DNA of 64,000 bases. It comes from an uncultured Lachnospiraceae bacterium. GTDB taxonomy: Bacteria > Bacillota > Clostridia > Lachnospirales > Lachnospiraceae. Made by a program: the position numbers and the translations under genes. This document shows positions 17,926 through 26,312 of the stretch, piece after piece. The notes beneath the pieces are model-generated. The model had not been told where the DNA came from, did not search any database, and saw nothing but the letters and a program-made list of their open reading frames with translations. The stretch's first letter is position 1. Every line of letters starts with the position of its first letter. The stretch covers positions 1 through 64,000 of the forward strand of contig CAJTSL010000009.1 of NCBI GenBank assembly GCA_910578845.1, given 5' to 3'.

Positions 17926-18363
17926 TTGGGAATAGAGAAAAAATACAAAGTAGGATATACGGACGGTGTGTATGATTTATTCCATATCGGACACTTGAAC
18001 ATGATTAGGACAGCGAAGCAATTCTGTGAGTATTTGATCGTAGGCGTACATGGGGATGATGTGGTAGAAGGCTATAAGCATCATAGGCCTATTATAAATG
18101 AAAATGATCGAAAAGAAATCATTGAGTCTATAAAAGGCGTTGACCGGGCGGAAATCAACAGGTTCCGCGATAAGCTAAAGCTTTGGGAACTATATCATTT
18201 TGATGTGATTTTTATCGGCGATGATTGGAAAGGGACTGAAAGATGGAATAATTTCGAAAAGATATTGGCGCAGGTAAATGTAGATGTCATATATGTGCCA
18301 TATACAAAAGGGATTTCGACGACAGAAATACGTGAAAAAATTATGAATGGGAGCAGTTTATGA
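17926..18363 (+). CDS. TagD-like cytidylyltransferase
   Basis: 145 residues, normal length for a stand-alone glycerol-3-phosphate/ethanolamine-phosphate cytidylyltransferase. HxGH site FHIGH (H20, H23), EYLIVGVHGDD, IGDDWKG and closing ISTTEIRE. TTG start at 17926 with GGGG upstream. The stop overlaps the next ATG (ATGA). It probably makes a CDP-linked alcohol for LicD or the CDP-glycerol-transferase-like proteins. Confidence 0.88.
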   Translation: MGIEKKYKVGYTDGVYDLFHIGHLNMIRTAKQFCEYLIVGVHGDDVVEGYKHHRPIINENDRKEIIESIKGVDRAEINRFRDKLKLWELYHFDVIFIGDDWKGTERWNNFEKILAQVNVDVIYVPYTKGISTTEIREKIMNGSSL

Positions 18364-19403
18364 AACAGAGAATGAAAATAGCAATTACAATGGGAGACCC
18401 CGCAGGAGTAGGAGCTGAAATTATTGTAAAGGCATTAAGCCATATAGAAATTTACAAAAAGTGCATACCAGTGGTAGTAGGGGACCGTGCGGCGCTAGAA
18501 GATGCGCTTGACTTTTGCGCTCTTCCGTTGGAACTGGCTGAAATCAATGATACGGAAAGTGCGGAAGGCAAGTTTGGTAAAATCGAATTGATAAACTTGC
18601 AATTATTAGAGAAGAAAAGCTGGGAATACAAAAAGAACCAGGCAAATTGTGGAGCGGCATCTTTTTCATACATTGTGAAAGCAATAGATTTGGCGATGAA
18701 AAATAAAGTATCGGCTGTTGTAACTGCGCCTATTAATAAGAAATCATTGAGGATGGCGGACATCCCTTACGACGGCCATACGGAGATTTTCGCCAAATAT
18801 ACGGATACGAAGAATTTTGCAATGTTACTTGCAAGCAAATATCTTCATGTTATCCATGTGTCAACGCATTGTTCCTTAAAGGAAGCCTGTGAGAGAGTGA
18901 AAAAGGACAGGGTATATGAAGTCATCCAATTAGCAGACCGGGGGATGCGGGAATTAGGATATGAGGCGCCTAGAATCGTGGTGGCAGGATTGAACCCACA
19001 TTGTTCCGAGGACGGTTTATTTGGAGATGAAGAAGAAAAGGAGATTATCCCGGCTATTGAACAGGCTAGGAACGCAGGGATACAGGTCGATGGGCCGGAG
19101 CCTCCTGATACTGTATTCGTAAAGTGCCAGGCTGGGCAATATGATATTGTAGTTGCCATGTATCATGACCAGGGACATATTCCTTTAAAATTAAGCGGGT
19201 TTAAATATGACTTACAGAATGATAAATATGAATCGGTGAGCGGGATTAATTGTACGATAGGTTTGCCGATTGTCAGGACATCCGTAGACCATGGGACGGC
19301 TTTTGGGAAAGCGGGAGAAGGCAGGGCAAATGAAGAAAGCATGATGGACGCTGTTGCTGCAGGAGTGGAGATGGCAAGGAACAGAGGGAAAAATAATGGG
19401 TAA
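18360..19403 (+). CDS. PdxA-family 4-phosphate dehydrogenase
   Basis: 347 residues, full length. PdxA signature: ITMGDPAGVGAEI, TAPINKK, GHTE, GLNPHCSEDGLFG and MYHDQGHIPLK, with the three metal-binding His blocks present. Members oxidise 4-hydroxythreonine-4-phosphate (vitamin B6 route) or D-threonate/D-erythronate 4-phosphate (PdxA2/DenD). No other pyridoxal gene is near, and the gene is four-base coupled to a cytidylyltransferase, so a sugar-acid role in glycan precursor synthesis is more likely than B6 synthesis (inference). The next gene starts inside its last codons. Confidence 0.88.
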   Translation: MKQRMKIAITMGDPAGVGAEIIVKALSHIEIYKKCIPVVVGDRAALEDALDFCALPLELAEINDTESAEGKFGKIELINLQLLEKKSWEYKKNQANCGAASFSYIVKAIDLAMKNKVSAVVTAPINKKSLRMADIPYDGHTEIFAKYTDTKNFAMLLASKYLHVIHVSTHCSLKEACERVKKDRVYEVIQLADRGMRELGYEAPRIVVAGLNPHCSEDGLFGDEEEKEIIPAIEQARNAGIQVDGPEPPDTVFVKCQAGQYDIVVAMYHDQGHIPLKLSGFKYDLQNDKYESVSGINCTIGLPIVRTSVDHGTAFGKAGEGRANEESMMDAVAAGVEMARNRGKNNG

Positions 19404-20589
19404 TACAATTAGCTTCGATAAAGAGACATACTTTATAGACCGCCCGATTATTGTTTATGGCGCAAGTGTTTATGGTGAACTGGCGTTTGCCACATTAGCG
19501 CAAATGGGACTGACGCCGGATTATTACTGTGATAAATCAAAGGACAGGAAAGAATATTTGGGCATTCCGGTAATTAACCCAGAAGCGTTGGAAGAATTCA
19601 AAGATGCCAATATTATTATTGCTTCGGCGGATTTCTTCTACGAGATTAAGAAAATGCTGGAAGAAAAAGGGTGTGTTCATTTATTTGACATGGCTAAGCT
19701 GTTACAGGCGACACTTAGAAAAGAACAGCTATCGAACCGCGCGCAGGAAATGTATGCCAATAGACAGCATTATATGGATATTGTACGAAACCAGTCGGAG
19801 AACCAACTGGTTTTTAACAGAGTGCAGTATGTTGTTTCGGAGCGGTGTTCTTTGAAATGTAGGGACTGTTCCCACCTGATGCAGTATTACAGACACCCGG
19901 AGGATATTGATGTGGAGCTATATAAACCGGCGTTTGACCTTTTCCTTGAACAGGCGGATTATATTGCGGAGTTGCGGATTTTAGGCGGTGAGCCGTTTAT
20001 GAATAGGGATATGCATAAAGTGATAGAATGGTATCACGATAATAGTAAAATCAGGAGTATTTCTGTTTATACAAATGGGACAATAGTGCCGGGCAATCAT
20101 ATTTTGCATGCGTTGCAAAGGGATAAAGTAAAGGTGCATATATCGGATTATAAAGTAAATGAAGAGAAAATTGAAAAGCTTGTTAAGGTGTTTGACGAAT
20201 ATCATATTCATTACTTTGTCAGGTCATATGATTCATGGCAGGATGCCGGCGGAGTAGAGCTTAGGGATTATACGCAAGAGAAGAAGAAAGAGATTTTCTC
20301 CGTGTGCTTTGAAAGGAACGGTTATGCATTCCTGAAGGGGAAATTATATAGATGCCCAAGGGAAGCGCATGCAATGAATTTAAAGGCAATGCCGGATGTG
20401 AAAGAGGATTATGTGGATTTATTGCACTGGATAGGAACAAGAGAGGAACTGAGACAGCAGTTAAGAAGCTTGCAGGAGAAGCTTTTTTTGGAAGGATGTA
20501 ATTATTGTGCCGGGCCGGATAACCATAAGCAGAATATTCCGGCAGGAAGACAGATAGCGGAGCCGATACCATATGTGGCAAGGGATTAG
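19396..20589 (+). CDS. Rossmann-like module fused to radical SAM enzyme
   Basis: 397 residues from ATG 19396, eight bases inside the pdxA-like gene; an earlier in-frame start lacks a ribosome site. Residues about 17-105 are the Rossmann-like module (IIVYGASVYGE, YYCDKSKD, VINPEALEEF, IIIASADFF). Radical SAM Cys cluster CSLKCRDC near residue 151. C-terminal Cys motifs CFERNGYAF, LYRCPRE and GCNYCAG suggest a SPASM-like auxiliary cluster. Related to the gene at 31486 with the same architecture. Reaction unknown; radical chemistry on a sugar or peptide is possible. Confidence 0.82.
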   Translation: MGNTISFDKETYFIDRPIIVYGASVYGELAFATLAQMGLTPDYYCDKSKDRKEYLGIPVINPEALEEFKDANIIIASADFFYEIKKMLEEKGCVHLFDMAKLLQATLRKEQLSNRAQEMYANRQHYMDIVRNQSENQLVFNRVQYVVSERCSLKCRDCSHLMQYYRHPEDIDVELYKPAFDLFLEQADYIAELRILGGEPFMNRDMHKVIEWYHDNSKIRSISVYTNGTIVPGNHILHALQRDKVKVHISDYKVNEEKIEKLVKVFDEYHIHYFVRSYDSWQDAGGVELRDYTQEKKKEIFSVCFERNGYAFLKGKLYRCPREAHAMNLKAMPDVKEDYVDLLHWIGTREELRQQLRSLQEKLFLEGCNYCAGPDNHKQNIPAGRQIAEPIPYVARD

Positions 20590-20715
20590 GCTGAAAAATC
20601 ATGCTGATGCATTGATTTTCAACCTGAAATTTGAGTCAGAGCCTCAAATATGCATTGATCGCAGTCGGAAATTTGAAATTTCCGACACGTGCCGGAGCAG
20701 TAAACTGCTCTGGCA
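20589..20715 (+). repeat. Structured intergenic repeat, copy B
   Basis: Same order of stems as copy A at 6501. Stem 1: 20589-20600 with 20614-20624. Stem 2: GTCGGAAATTT, G, AAATTTCCGAC (20664-20686), a perfect palindrome. Stem 3: 20690-20700, loop TAAA, 20705-20715, eleven pairs including one G-T. Relative to copy A two pairs of stem 3 change on both sides (C-G to T-A and G-T to A-T). Confidence 0.75.
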
Positions 20716-20750
20716 TGGTTATTAGTATCTAGGGAAAGGCATGGAAATTA

Positions 20751-20892
20751 GTGCGAGAAATCACACTGATGTGCTAATTTCTCGCACACAAATTTGTGCC
20801 GGAGCGTCACAAATTTGCCTGGGATGGCGAAACTTTGTAAACAAAGTACGCAAATTTGAAATTTGCGTCGTCCCGTCGCATAAACGCTCCGG
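20751..20892 (+). repeat. Large nested inverted-repeat element (copy E)
   Basis: GTGCGAGAAAT (20751-20761) pairs perfectly with ATTTCTCGCAC (20777-20787). A second, multibranched unit is closed by CCGGAGCGT (20799-20807) and ACGCTCCGG (20884-20892); inside are ACTTTGTAAACAAAGT (20832-20847) and ACGCAAATTT, G, AAATTTGCGT (20848-20868). It ends about 14 bases before ATG 20906. With copy B it fills the 316-base gap 20590-20905; no gene is seen there. Confidence 0.75.
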
Positions 20893-20905
20893 AATGGAGA
20901 TTAGA

Positions 20906-22119
20906 ATGGATTATCAATTCAGAAGAGAAGTTCGGGATGCTAAAAAGGCGGTAATGGGAGAAATGTTCCATTTAGCAAAAGAAAATTTAAAAGACGGAGA
21001 TAGGTTGATTAATTTCGCGAGTGGGCATCCTTCGCCGGAAGTATTCCAAGATGAGCTTCTTAGGAAATATATAAGTTTTGCTGTAGAAGAAGCTTTAAAA
21101 GACGAACATCAATATGATGCATGTGCCGGCTATAATCCATTAAGGGAGTCTCTAAAAAACTTTGTGAATAGCAATGGAAATACGATAAAGCATGACGATG
21201 ATTTAGTCATTACCTATGGATCTACTGAAGCGGTTTATCTTACCGCGTCAGTTATGCTTAACCCCGGGGACAAAGTAGTTGTGGAAGAGCCGTCCTATGT
21301 GAACGCAATTAAAGCGTTCCAGCTTATGGGCGCAGAAGTCATAAGCGTCCGTTTGGAAGAAGACGGTGTTGATTTGGATGCATTAGAAAAAGAAATGCAG
21401 GGGGGGGGGTAAAACTGTTTTATACCATGCCTAATTTTGGGAATCCTTCGGGAATTACAATGTCTTTGCAGAAGCGGAAAGCTGTGTATGAGTTAGCAGT
21501 AAAATATCAGGTGTTGATTCTGGAAGATAACGTTTATGGAGAGTTGCGCTATCGTAATGCACCATTGCCCAATATTAAGGAGTTTGATACGGAGGGGACA
21601 GTTGTATATGTAGGTAGTGTATCAAAATGGATTGCTCCGGCGATGCGGATTGGTTTTCTGGCAGCGAATCGGGAGCTTATAAGCCTTATTTTATCAATTA
21701 AGGCTGCGCTTGTGCCAAATGAAGGCACAGATATGATACAATGTTCGCTTTGGAAAATGTTTGAAGAGAACGATATGCATGAGGAGATTCGGAAAATCTG
21801 CAAAATATATAGCAGAAAGCTTTTTTTGATGGAGGAATGTATGGATGAGTTTTTTCCGGCATCTGTAAGACGTTCATCACCAGATGGAGGCATGTACATT
21901 TGGGTGACGTTGCCGGAAGGGTCAGATGTTCAGGCGTTTTGCCGGGAATCGGCAATACGAATTCATATACCGATTACGCCGGGGCATGATTTTTATGTTG
22001 GTGGAGCGAAACAGCAGTGTACAAGTATGCGTTTTAATTTTGTGAAAGAAAATATGGAAGATATTGCATATGGAATAGAGAGAGTCGGAGAATTGATGAA
22101 GCATTATTTAAGCTTATAG
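20906..22119 (+). pseudogene. Class I/II aminotransferase, frame broken by G10 tract (phase-OFF)
   Basis: The first half (20906-21412) reads MDYQFRREV through LEEDGVDLDAL and stops at TAA directly after ten G. The second half continues in another frame to 22119, starting YTMPNFGNPSG. Together they match the intact paralogue at 22231 over its full length. Eight or eleven G would restore one frame (CAG GGG .. GTA AAA CTG TTT). Start 20906 chosen by homology with the paralogue and GGAATGGAGA upstream; earlier in-frame codons fall in the repeat. PLP lysine lies in SVSKWIAP. Either reversible phase variation or a sequencing error in the homopolymer; not simple decay, since both halves are otherwise clean. 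Confidence 0.85.
21400..21409 (+). repeat. G10 homopolymer tract causing frameshift
   Basis: Ten G, the longest run in the window, giving CAG GGG GGG GGG TAA. The aligned site in the paralogue at 22231 has only five G. Confidence 0.85.
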
Positions 22120-22191
22120 GTTGAAAAATCAAAGATTTTCCAACCGCGAATTTATGCCGACGCTGATAGCGTCTTGGCGCACGAAGTTCGC
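22119..22191 (+). repeat. Structured intergenic repeat, copy C
   Basis: GGTTGAAAAATC (22119-22130), loop AAA, GATTTTCCAACC (22134-22145), then a second stem bounded by GCGAA (22146) and TTCGC (22187-22191) around GACGCTGATAGCGTC (22159-22173). The core around GACGCTGATAGCGTC is identical in copy D at 38905. Confidence 0.75.
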
Positions 22192-22230
22192 AAGCTGAGA
22201 GAAAGGCATGGTTGTTAGGAGTGAAAACTG

Positions 22231-23439
22231 ATGAATTATCAATTTAGGAAAGAAGTGCAGGTGGCACAGAAAGCAGCAATGGGGGAAATGTACAATCTGG
22301 CAAAAGAGAGCTTAGGAGTGAATGATAAGCTGATTAACTTTGCCAGCGGGCATCCTTCTACAGATGTGTTCCAGGATAAATTCCTAAAAAAATATATGAA
22401 CTTTGCACTGGAAGATGGAGCGAAAGAGCTTCTACAGTACGGCGCACATGCAGGATACATGCCGCTAAGGCATTCTTTTCGCCGGTTTGTGAATGAAAAA
22501 GGCATGACGGTTAAAGAAGACGATGATTTAATGATAACGTATGGTTCCGTGGAAGCTATTTTCCTTGTAACGGCAGCGTTTGTCAGCAGGGGAGATAAAG
22601 TCATTGTAGAAGTCCCAAGTTATGTCAATGCGATAAAATCATTCCAGCTCCAGGGCGCGGAGGTAGTCGGTGTTGGCATGGAGGAAGACGGCGTCAATAT
22701 AGAGGAATTGGAGCGGGCAATGAAAGAGGGGGCAAAGCTGTTCTATACGGTGCCGAATTTCGGGAACCCCTCCGGCATTACTATGTCAGCGGAAAAGCGC
22801 AGAGCCGTATATGAACTTGCGCTAAAGTATAATGTCCCGGTTCTGGAAGACAATCCTTATGGCGATTTACGTTACCGGAACGACAGGATACCGCATATAA
22901 AGGAATTTGATGAAGAAGGCGCTGTCATATATATCAGTTCCATGTCGAAATTAATTGCGCCGGCAGTGCGGGTTGGCTTTTTGGTTGCGGATAAGGAATT
23001 GATTGACCGTATCATACCGATCAAAGCGGTCAGCACAAATGGCGTAAGCAGCATTATCCAGTATGCGCTCTGGAAAATGTTTGAAGAGAATGATATGTAT
23101 GAACAGATTCAAAAAATATGTGACGTATATGAAAAGAAGCTTTATTTGATGGAAGAGAAGATGGATGAGTGCTTTCCTGCTTCTGTGGCTCATTCAACGC
23201 CGGATGGAGGCATGTATATCTGGGTGACAATGCCCGATGGCACAGACATACAGAAGTTTTGCCGGGAATCAGCTATACGGCTGCATATTCCTATCACGCC
23301 GGGGAATGGGTTTTGTGTTACAGAGCCTGAGAAATGTACAAGCATGCGTTTTAACTTTGTGAAAGAGAGCATGGAAGATATTGCCTATGGAATCGAAAAA
23401 GTCGGAGAGTTCATGAGAGATTATCTGGGCGGATATTAA
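22231..23439 (+). CDS. Class I/II PLP aminotransferase (intact paralogue)
   Basis: 402 residues. Fold type I aminotransferase of the MocR/2-aminoadipate-like group: NFASGHPSTDVF, TYGSVEAIF, PNFGNPSGITMS, DNPYGDLRYR and SMSKLIAPAVRVG with the PLP lysine near residue 239. RBS-like TAGGAG lies before ATG 22231. It is about two-thirds identical to the broken copy just upstream, so this duplication gives one constitutive and one potentially switchable enzyme. Amino group transfer to a sugar or amino-acid precursor of the glycan is the likely role; substrate unknown. Confidence 0.88.
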   Translation: MNYQFRKEVQVAQKAAMGEMYNLAKESLGVNDKLINFASGHPSTDVFQDKFLKKYMNFALEDGAKELLQYGAHAGYMPLRHSFRRFVNEKGMTVKEDDDLMITYGSVEAIFLVTAAFVSRGDKVIVEVPSYVNAIKSFQLQGAEVVGVGMEEDGVNIEELERAMKEGAKLFYTVPNFGNPSGITMSAEKRRAVYELALKYNVPVLEDNPYGDLRYRNDRIPHIKEFDEEGAVIYISSMSKLIAPAVRVGFLVADKELIDRIIPIKAVSTNGVSSIIQYALWKMFEENDMYEQIQKICDVYEKKLYLMEEKMDECFPASVAHSTPDGGMYIWVTMPDGTDIQKFCRESAIRLHIPITPGNGFCVTEPEKCTSMRFNFVKESMEDIAYGIEKVGEFMRDYLGGY

Positions 23440-23477
23440 TACGAACTATAAAGGAAAGATATAAAGGAGGAGCGGGC

Positions 23478-24503
23478 ATGCTTCCAGTATTGGATGAATT
23501 TCGAAAAAGCCTGGATGATATAATGTTACAGGCAATGCATAGCAGTGTTTTGCTATATGGGTATGAAAGCTATACCGGACGTTTCATTAAATGGTATGCG
23601 GAATACTATCATAATATAAAAATGGATTATATTGTCTCTACGGATATGAGCAGAGGCAGAGCCTACGATATGGAGATCTTCCGTCCAAGTGTGATTGACT
23701 TTCATTATAAAAATGTTCATCAGGCAATTATTTGGGTTGTAGAACCTATGACGAAAGAGCTGCAAGCTTCCTTGGAAGAAAAAGGCTATATCAAAGGGCA
23801 GACTTATTTTGATTTTTATGAAGCAATCTATGGAAACGACATCTATGGGACAGACGAAGAAACAGATATCTTCAGGAAGAAAAAAGAAGGAAAAAGAGAT
23901 ATCCAGTTTTTAGAATGGCTGGAATGGAAATACGGATGTAATTTTGTAACAAGAATTAAGCATGAATTCCTCGAAGTAGCGAAAGAACATGGTGAGGGCT
24001 ATGGATGTACGACCCAGAAAGAAATCTTTCCGATATTAGACCGCTGCCATTGCATCCCGGATGCAACGGATGCTATTTTTGATTACGGATGTGGGAAAGG
24101 CGGCGCCTTGGTTTCTTTCCTCGATTATGGGTTTAAGCAGGTTGGCGGCATAGAGTATGAGCCGAAAATTTATGATGTATTGAAGGAAAATATGAGCAGG
24201 CTGGGATTAGAGCAGAAGGCAGAGCTATTGTATGGGGATGCCGGGGAATTAACCGAGCAGCTTGACAAATATAATTGGTTCTATTTTTTCCTTCCTTTTG
24301 ATAATTATATTTTTGAAAAATGTATGAAAGCAATATGCGATAGCTATCAGAGGAGAAAAAGAAAGATTCATATAATCAGTATTTCTCCATATAGCCATGA
24401 ATGCATAGAGAAAACCGGATTTTTTCGCCTGACGAATCAGTTTACGGTAGATATGCGCCAGCGGGTAGTAGATGTATTTGAAAGTTTTGGTTCCAGCAAG
24501 TAA
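23478..24503 (+). CDS. Rossmann-like module fused to SAM-dependent methyltransferase
   Basis: 341 residues with a strong AAAGGAGGAG ribosome site. Residues about 22-110 form the recurring Rossmann-like module (SVLLYGYESYTG, DYIVSTDMS, AIIWVVEP). Residues about 130-340 are a class I methyltransferase with SAM loop IFDYGCGKGGAL near 200, acidic IEYEP after the second strand and LLYGDAG. Likely methylates a sugar or an intermediate; no acceptor evidence. Confidence 0.8.
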   Translation: MLPVLDEFRKSLDDIMLQAMHSSVLLYGYESYTGRFIKWYAEYYHNIKMDYIVSTDMSRGRAYDMEIFRPSVIDFHYKNVHQAIIWVVEPMTKELQASLEEKGYIKGQTYFDFYEAIYGNDIYGTDEETDIFRKKKEGKRDIQFLEWLEWKYGCNFVTRIKHEFLEVAKEHGEGYGCTTQKEIFPILDRCHCIPDATDAIFDYGCGKGGALVSFLDYGFKQVGGIEYEPKIYDVLKENMSRLGLEQKAELLYGDAGELTEQLDKYNWFYFFLPFDNYIFEKCMKAICDSYQRRKRKIHIISISPYSHECIEKTGFFRLTNQFTVDMRQRVVDVFESFGSSK

Positions 24504-24595
24504 TGAGCAAGTGGCTATTTGCGGCAGGATATGTTGACTGTAAGAAATAAAAATGTATATACCTGCGGCACCAATATTGCAAGTTAGAGAAAGGC

Positions 24596-25807
24596 ATGGC
24601 GATTGTTATGGAAGATGTAATCAGCATTATTGTACCAATATACCGTGTGGAAAAGTATTTAGAACAGTGCATTCAGAGCATAAGGAACCAAACATACATA
24701 AATCTGGAGATTATATTGGTTGATGACGGTTCGGATGATGAGTGTCCCAGGATCTGTGAGCGGCATGCGGCGATTGATAAGCGGATTAAGGTAATCCATA
24801 AAGAGAACGGCGGGATAGATTCTGCGAAGAAAGCCGGGATCATGGCAGCAACCGGGAAGTATGTAGGATATCTGGACGGCGATGATTGGATTGAGCCGCT
24901 CATGTATGAAAAACTCCTTGGATATGCCTGTAAATATGACGTGGATGTTGTGGAGTCAGGGATTATTGACTCGTGGATTAATGAAGAGAAGAAAAGGGTT
25001 CCCTATCTTGCAGAAGGCTGTTTTAAAGGCGAAGATTTTACTCAAAATGTGGAACCGAAGCTTTTGTATGCAGGAACATTTTACCAGTTTGGAGTATCTC
25101 CGTATTTATGTACGAAGTTATTCCTAAGAGAAAAAATTCTACAATTCCAAATGATAGAAGATTTAACCAGTGTCATCCATAATGATACGATGATATCTTT
25201 GCCTTGTATAGCCAAAGCTAAGAGCATATATATATCCCATGATTGTTATTACCATTATAGGGTAAGGACAGATTCATTGAAAAGAAAGCGCAGAGCGGAT
25301 GAGACAACTAATCTGATAAAGTGCTATCCCCAATTTTACATGCGTTTTAGGGAATCTTCATTGTGTCAAGAAACGGATAAGCAGATAAAATATTATGCGA
25401 TGTACTGGCTGCTTTATAGGGCGATAGAGGCATTTGATGATCATGATACGCAAGACTTCCTGACGCCGTTTGGGAAGGTGAAGAAGCAGGATAGAATTGT
25501 GCTCTACGGCGCAGGCTCTGCCGGCATACGTTTGGAAAACTATATCCGTAGCGTGGAAGGCAACAATATGGTTTGCTGGATGGATCGAAACTATGTGGAT
25601 CTGTGCAGAACGTTAGATGTAAAAAACCCCAAAGACATTACTAATTATGAATATGACTATGTAGTGATATCAATTTTAAGAGAAAGCGCAGTCCAAAGCG
25701 CTAAGAGAGATTTAGTGGCATTAGGGGTACCGGAAGAGAAAATCCTATGGATTGCACAGAAATTTATCGACAACCCGGATTTACTATTAGAAAAGGTAAT
25801 GCATTGA
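24596..25807 (+). CDS. Family 2 glycosyltransferase with C-terminal Rossmann-like module
   Basis: 403 residues. GT-A domain about 8-230: ISIIVPIYRVEKYL, VDDGSDDE, YLDGDDWIEP near residue 97. C-terminal module from about 300: IVLYGAGSAGI, VCWMDRN, YVVISILRES. AAAGG lies only one base before ATG 24596, so ATG 24608 (MEDVISI) is an alternative start. Same architecture as the gene at 30120. Confidence 0.85.
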   Translation: MAIVMEDVISIIVPIYRVEKYLEQCIQSIRNQTYINLEIILVDDGSDDECPRICERHAAIDKRIKVIHKENGGIDSAKKAGIMAATGKYVGYLDGDDWIEPLMYEKLLGYACKYDVDVVESGIIDSWINEEKKRVPYLAEGCFKGEDFTQNVEPKLLYAGTFYQFGVSPYLCTKLFLREKILQFQMIEDLTSVIHNDTMISLPCIAKAKSIYISHDCYYHYRVRTDSLKRKRRADETTNLIKCYPQFYMRFRESSLCQETDKQIKYYAMYWLLYRAIEAFDDHDTQDFLTPFGKVKKQDRIVLYGAGSAGIRLENYIRSVEGNNMVCWMDRNYVDLCRTLDVKNPKDITNYEYDYVVISILRESAVQSAKRDLVALGVPEEKILWIAQKFIDNPDLLLEKVMH

Positions 25808-25854
25808 GGGATGAATTGTAGTAAAAGCATATGGAAAAGGGGCATGATGATTAG

Positions 25855-26292
25855 ATGGGTAGTTGCGAATATGTAAAAAAGAAAAATAAATTATTAGCTA
25901 TGATTATTAGGAAAGACTATGAATGTGAGGGCGTAGATTTTATAACGCCCAATGAATATTCCCAGCAGGTTGCCTATATGCACCATAAAACCGGGAAAGT
26001 AATAGATGCGCATGTACATAACATGGTGCATAGGAACGTTGTGCTTACACAAGAGGTGTTGTTCATTAAGAAGGGCAAGCTGAGGGTTGATTTCTATGAC
26101 GATTATGAGGATTACTTAGAAAGCAGGACTTTACAAGAAGGGGATGTCATTCTGCTGATATCCGGTGGACATGGGTTCACCGTGTTGGAAGAGGTGGAAA
26201 TGATTGAAGTCAAGCAGGGGCCGTATGCGGGAGAGCAGGATAAACGGAGGTTTTCCGGCATATCGGATAATGAAGTGGTCTGGAAGGAATAA
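25855..26292 (+). CDS. Cupin-fold protein
   Basis: 145 residues with a predicted cupin barrel: HHKTGKVIDAHVHNM supplies the His cluster of cupin motif 1, LFIKKGKLRVDFY, then EGDVILLISGGHGF as motif 2 and EVKQGPY. Small cupins in polysaccharide loci act as sugar isomerases/epimerases or sugar-binding factors. Twenty bases before the DegT aminotransferase gene, so a keto-sugar isomerase feeding it is attractive but unproven. Confidence 0.7.
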   Translation: MGSCEYVKKKNKLLAMIIRKDYECEGVDFITPNEYSQQVAYMHHKTGKVIDAHVHNMVHRNVVLTQEVLFIKKGKLRVDFYDDYEDYLESRTLQEGDVILLISGGHGFTVLEEVEMIEVKQGPYAGEQDKRRFSGISDNEVVWKE

Positions 26293-26312
26293 GAAAAGGC
26301 AGAGAGATAATT

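Noticed and set aside
20589..20892. CRISPR-like repeats
   Set aside because: Only a few dissimilar inverted repeats with no regular spacers and no cas genes.
20741..20905. N-terminal extension of the aminotransferase from ATG 20741
   Set aside because: Lies wholly within the nested inverted repeats; the paralogue begins at the position equal to 20906.
24513..24572. GCAGGATAT..ATACCTGC as a terminator
   Set aside because: Arms are far apart with a bulge and no T tract.
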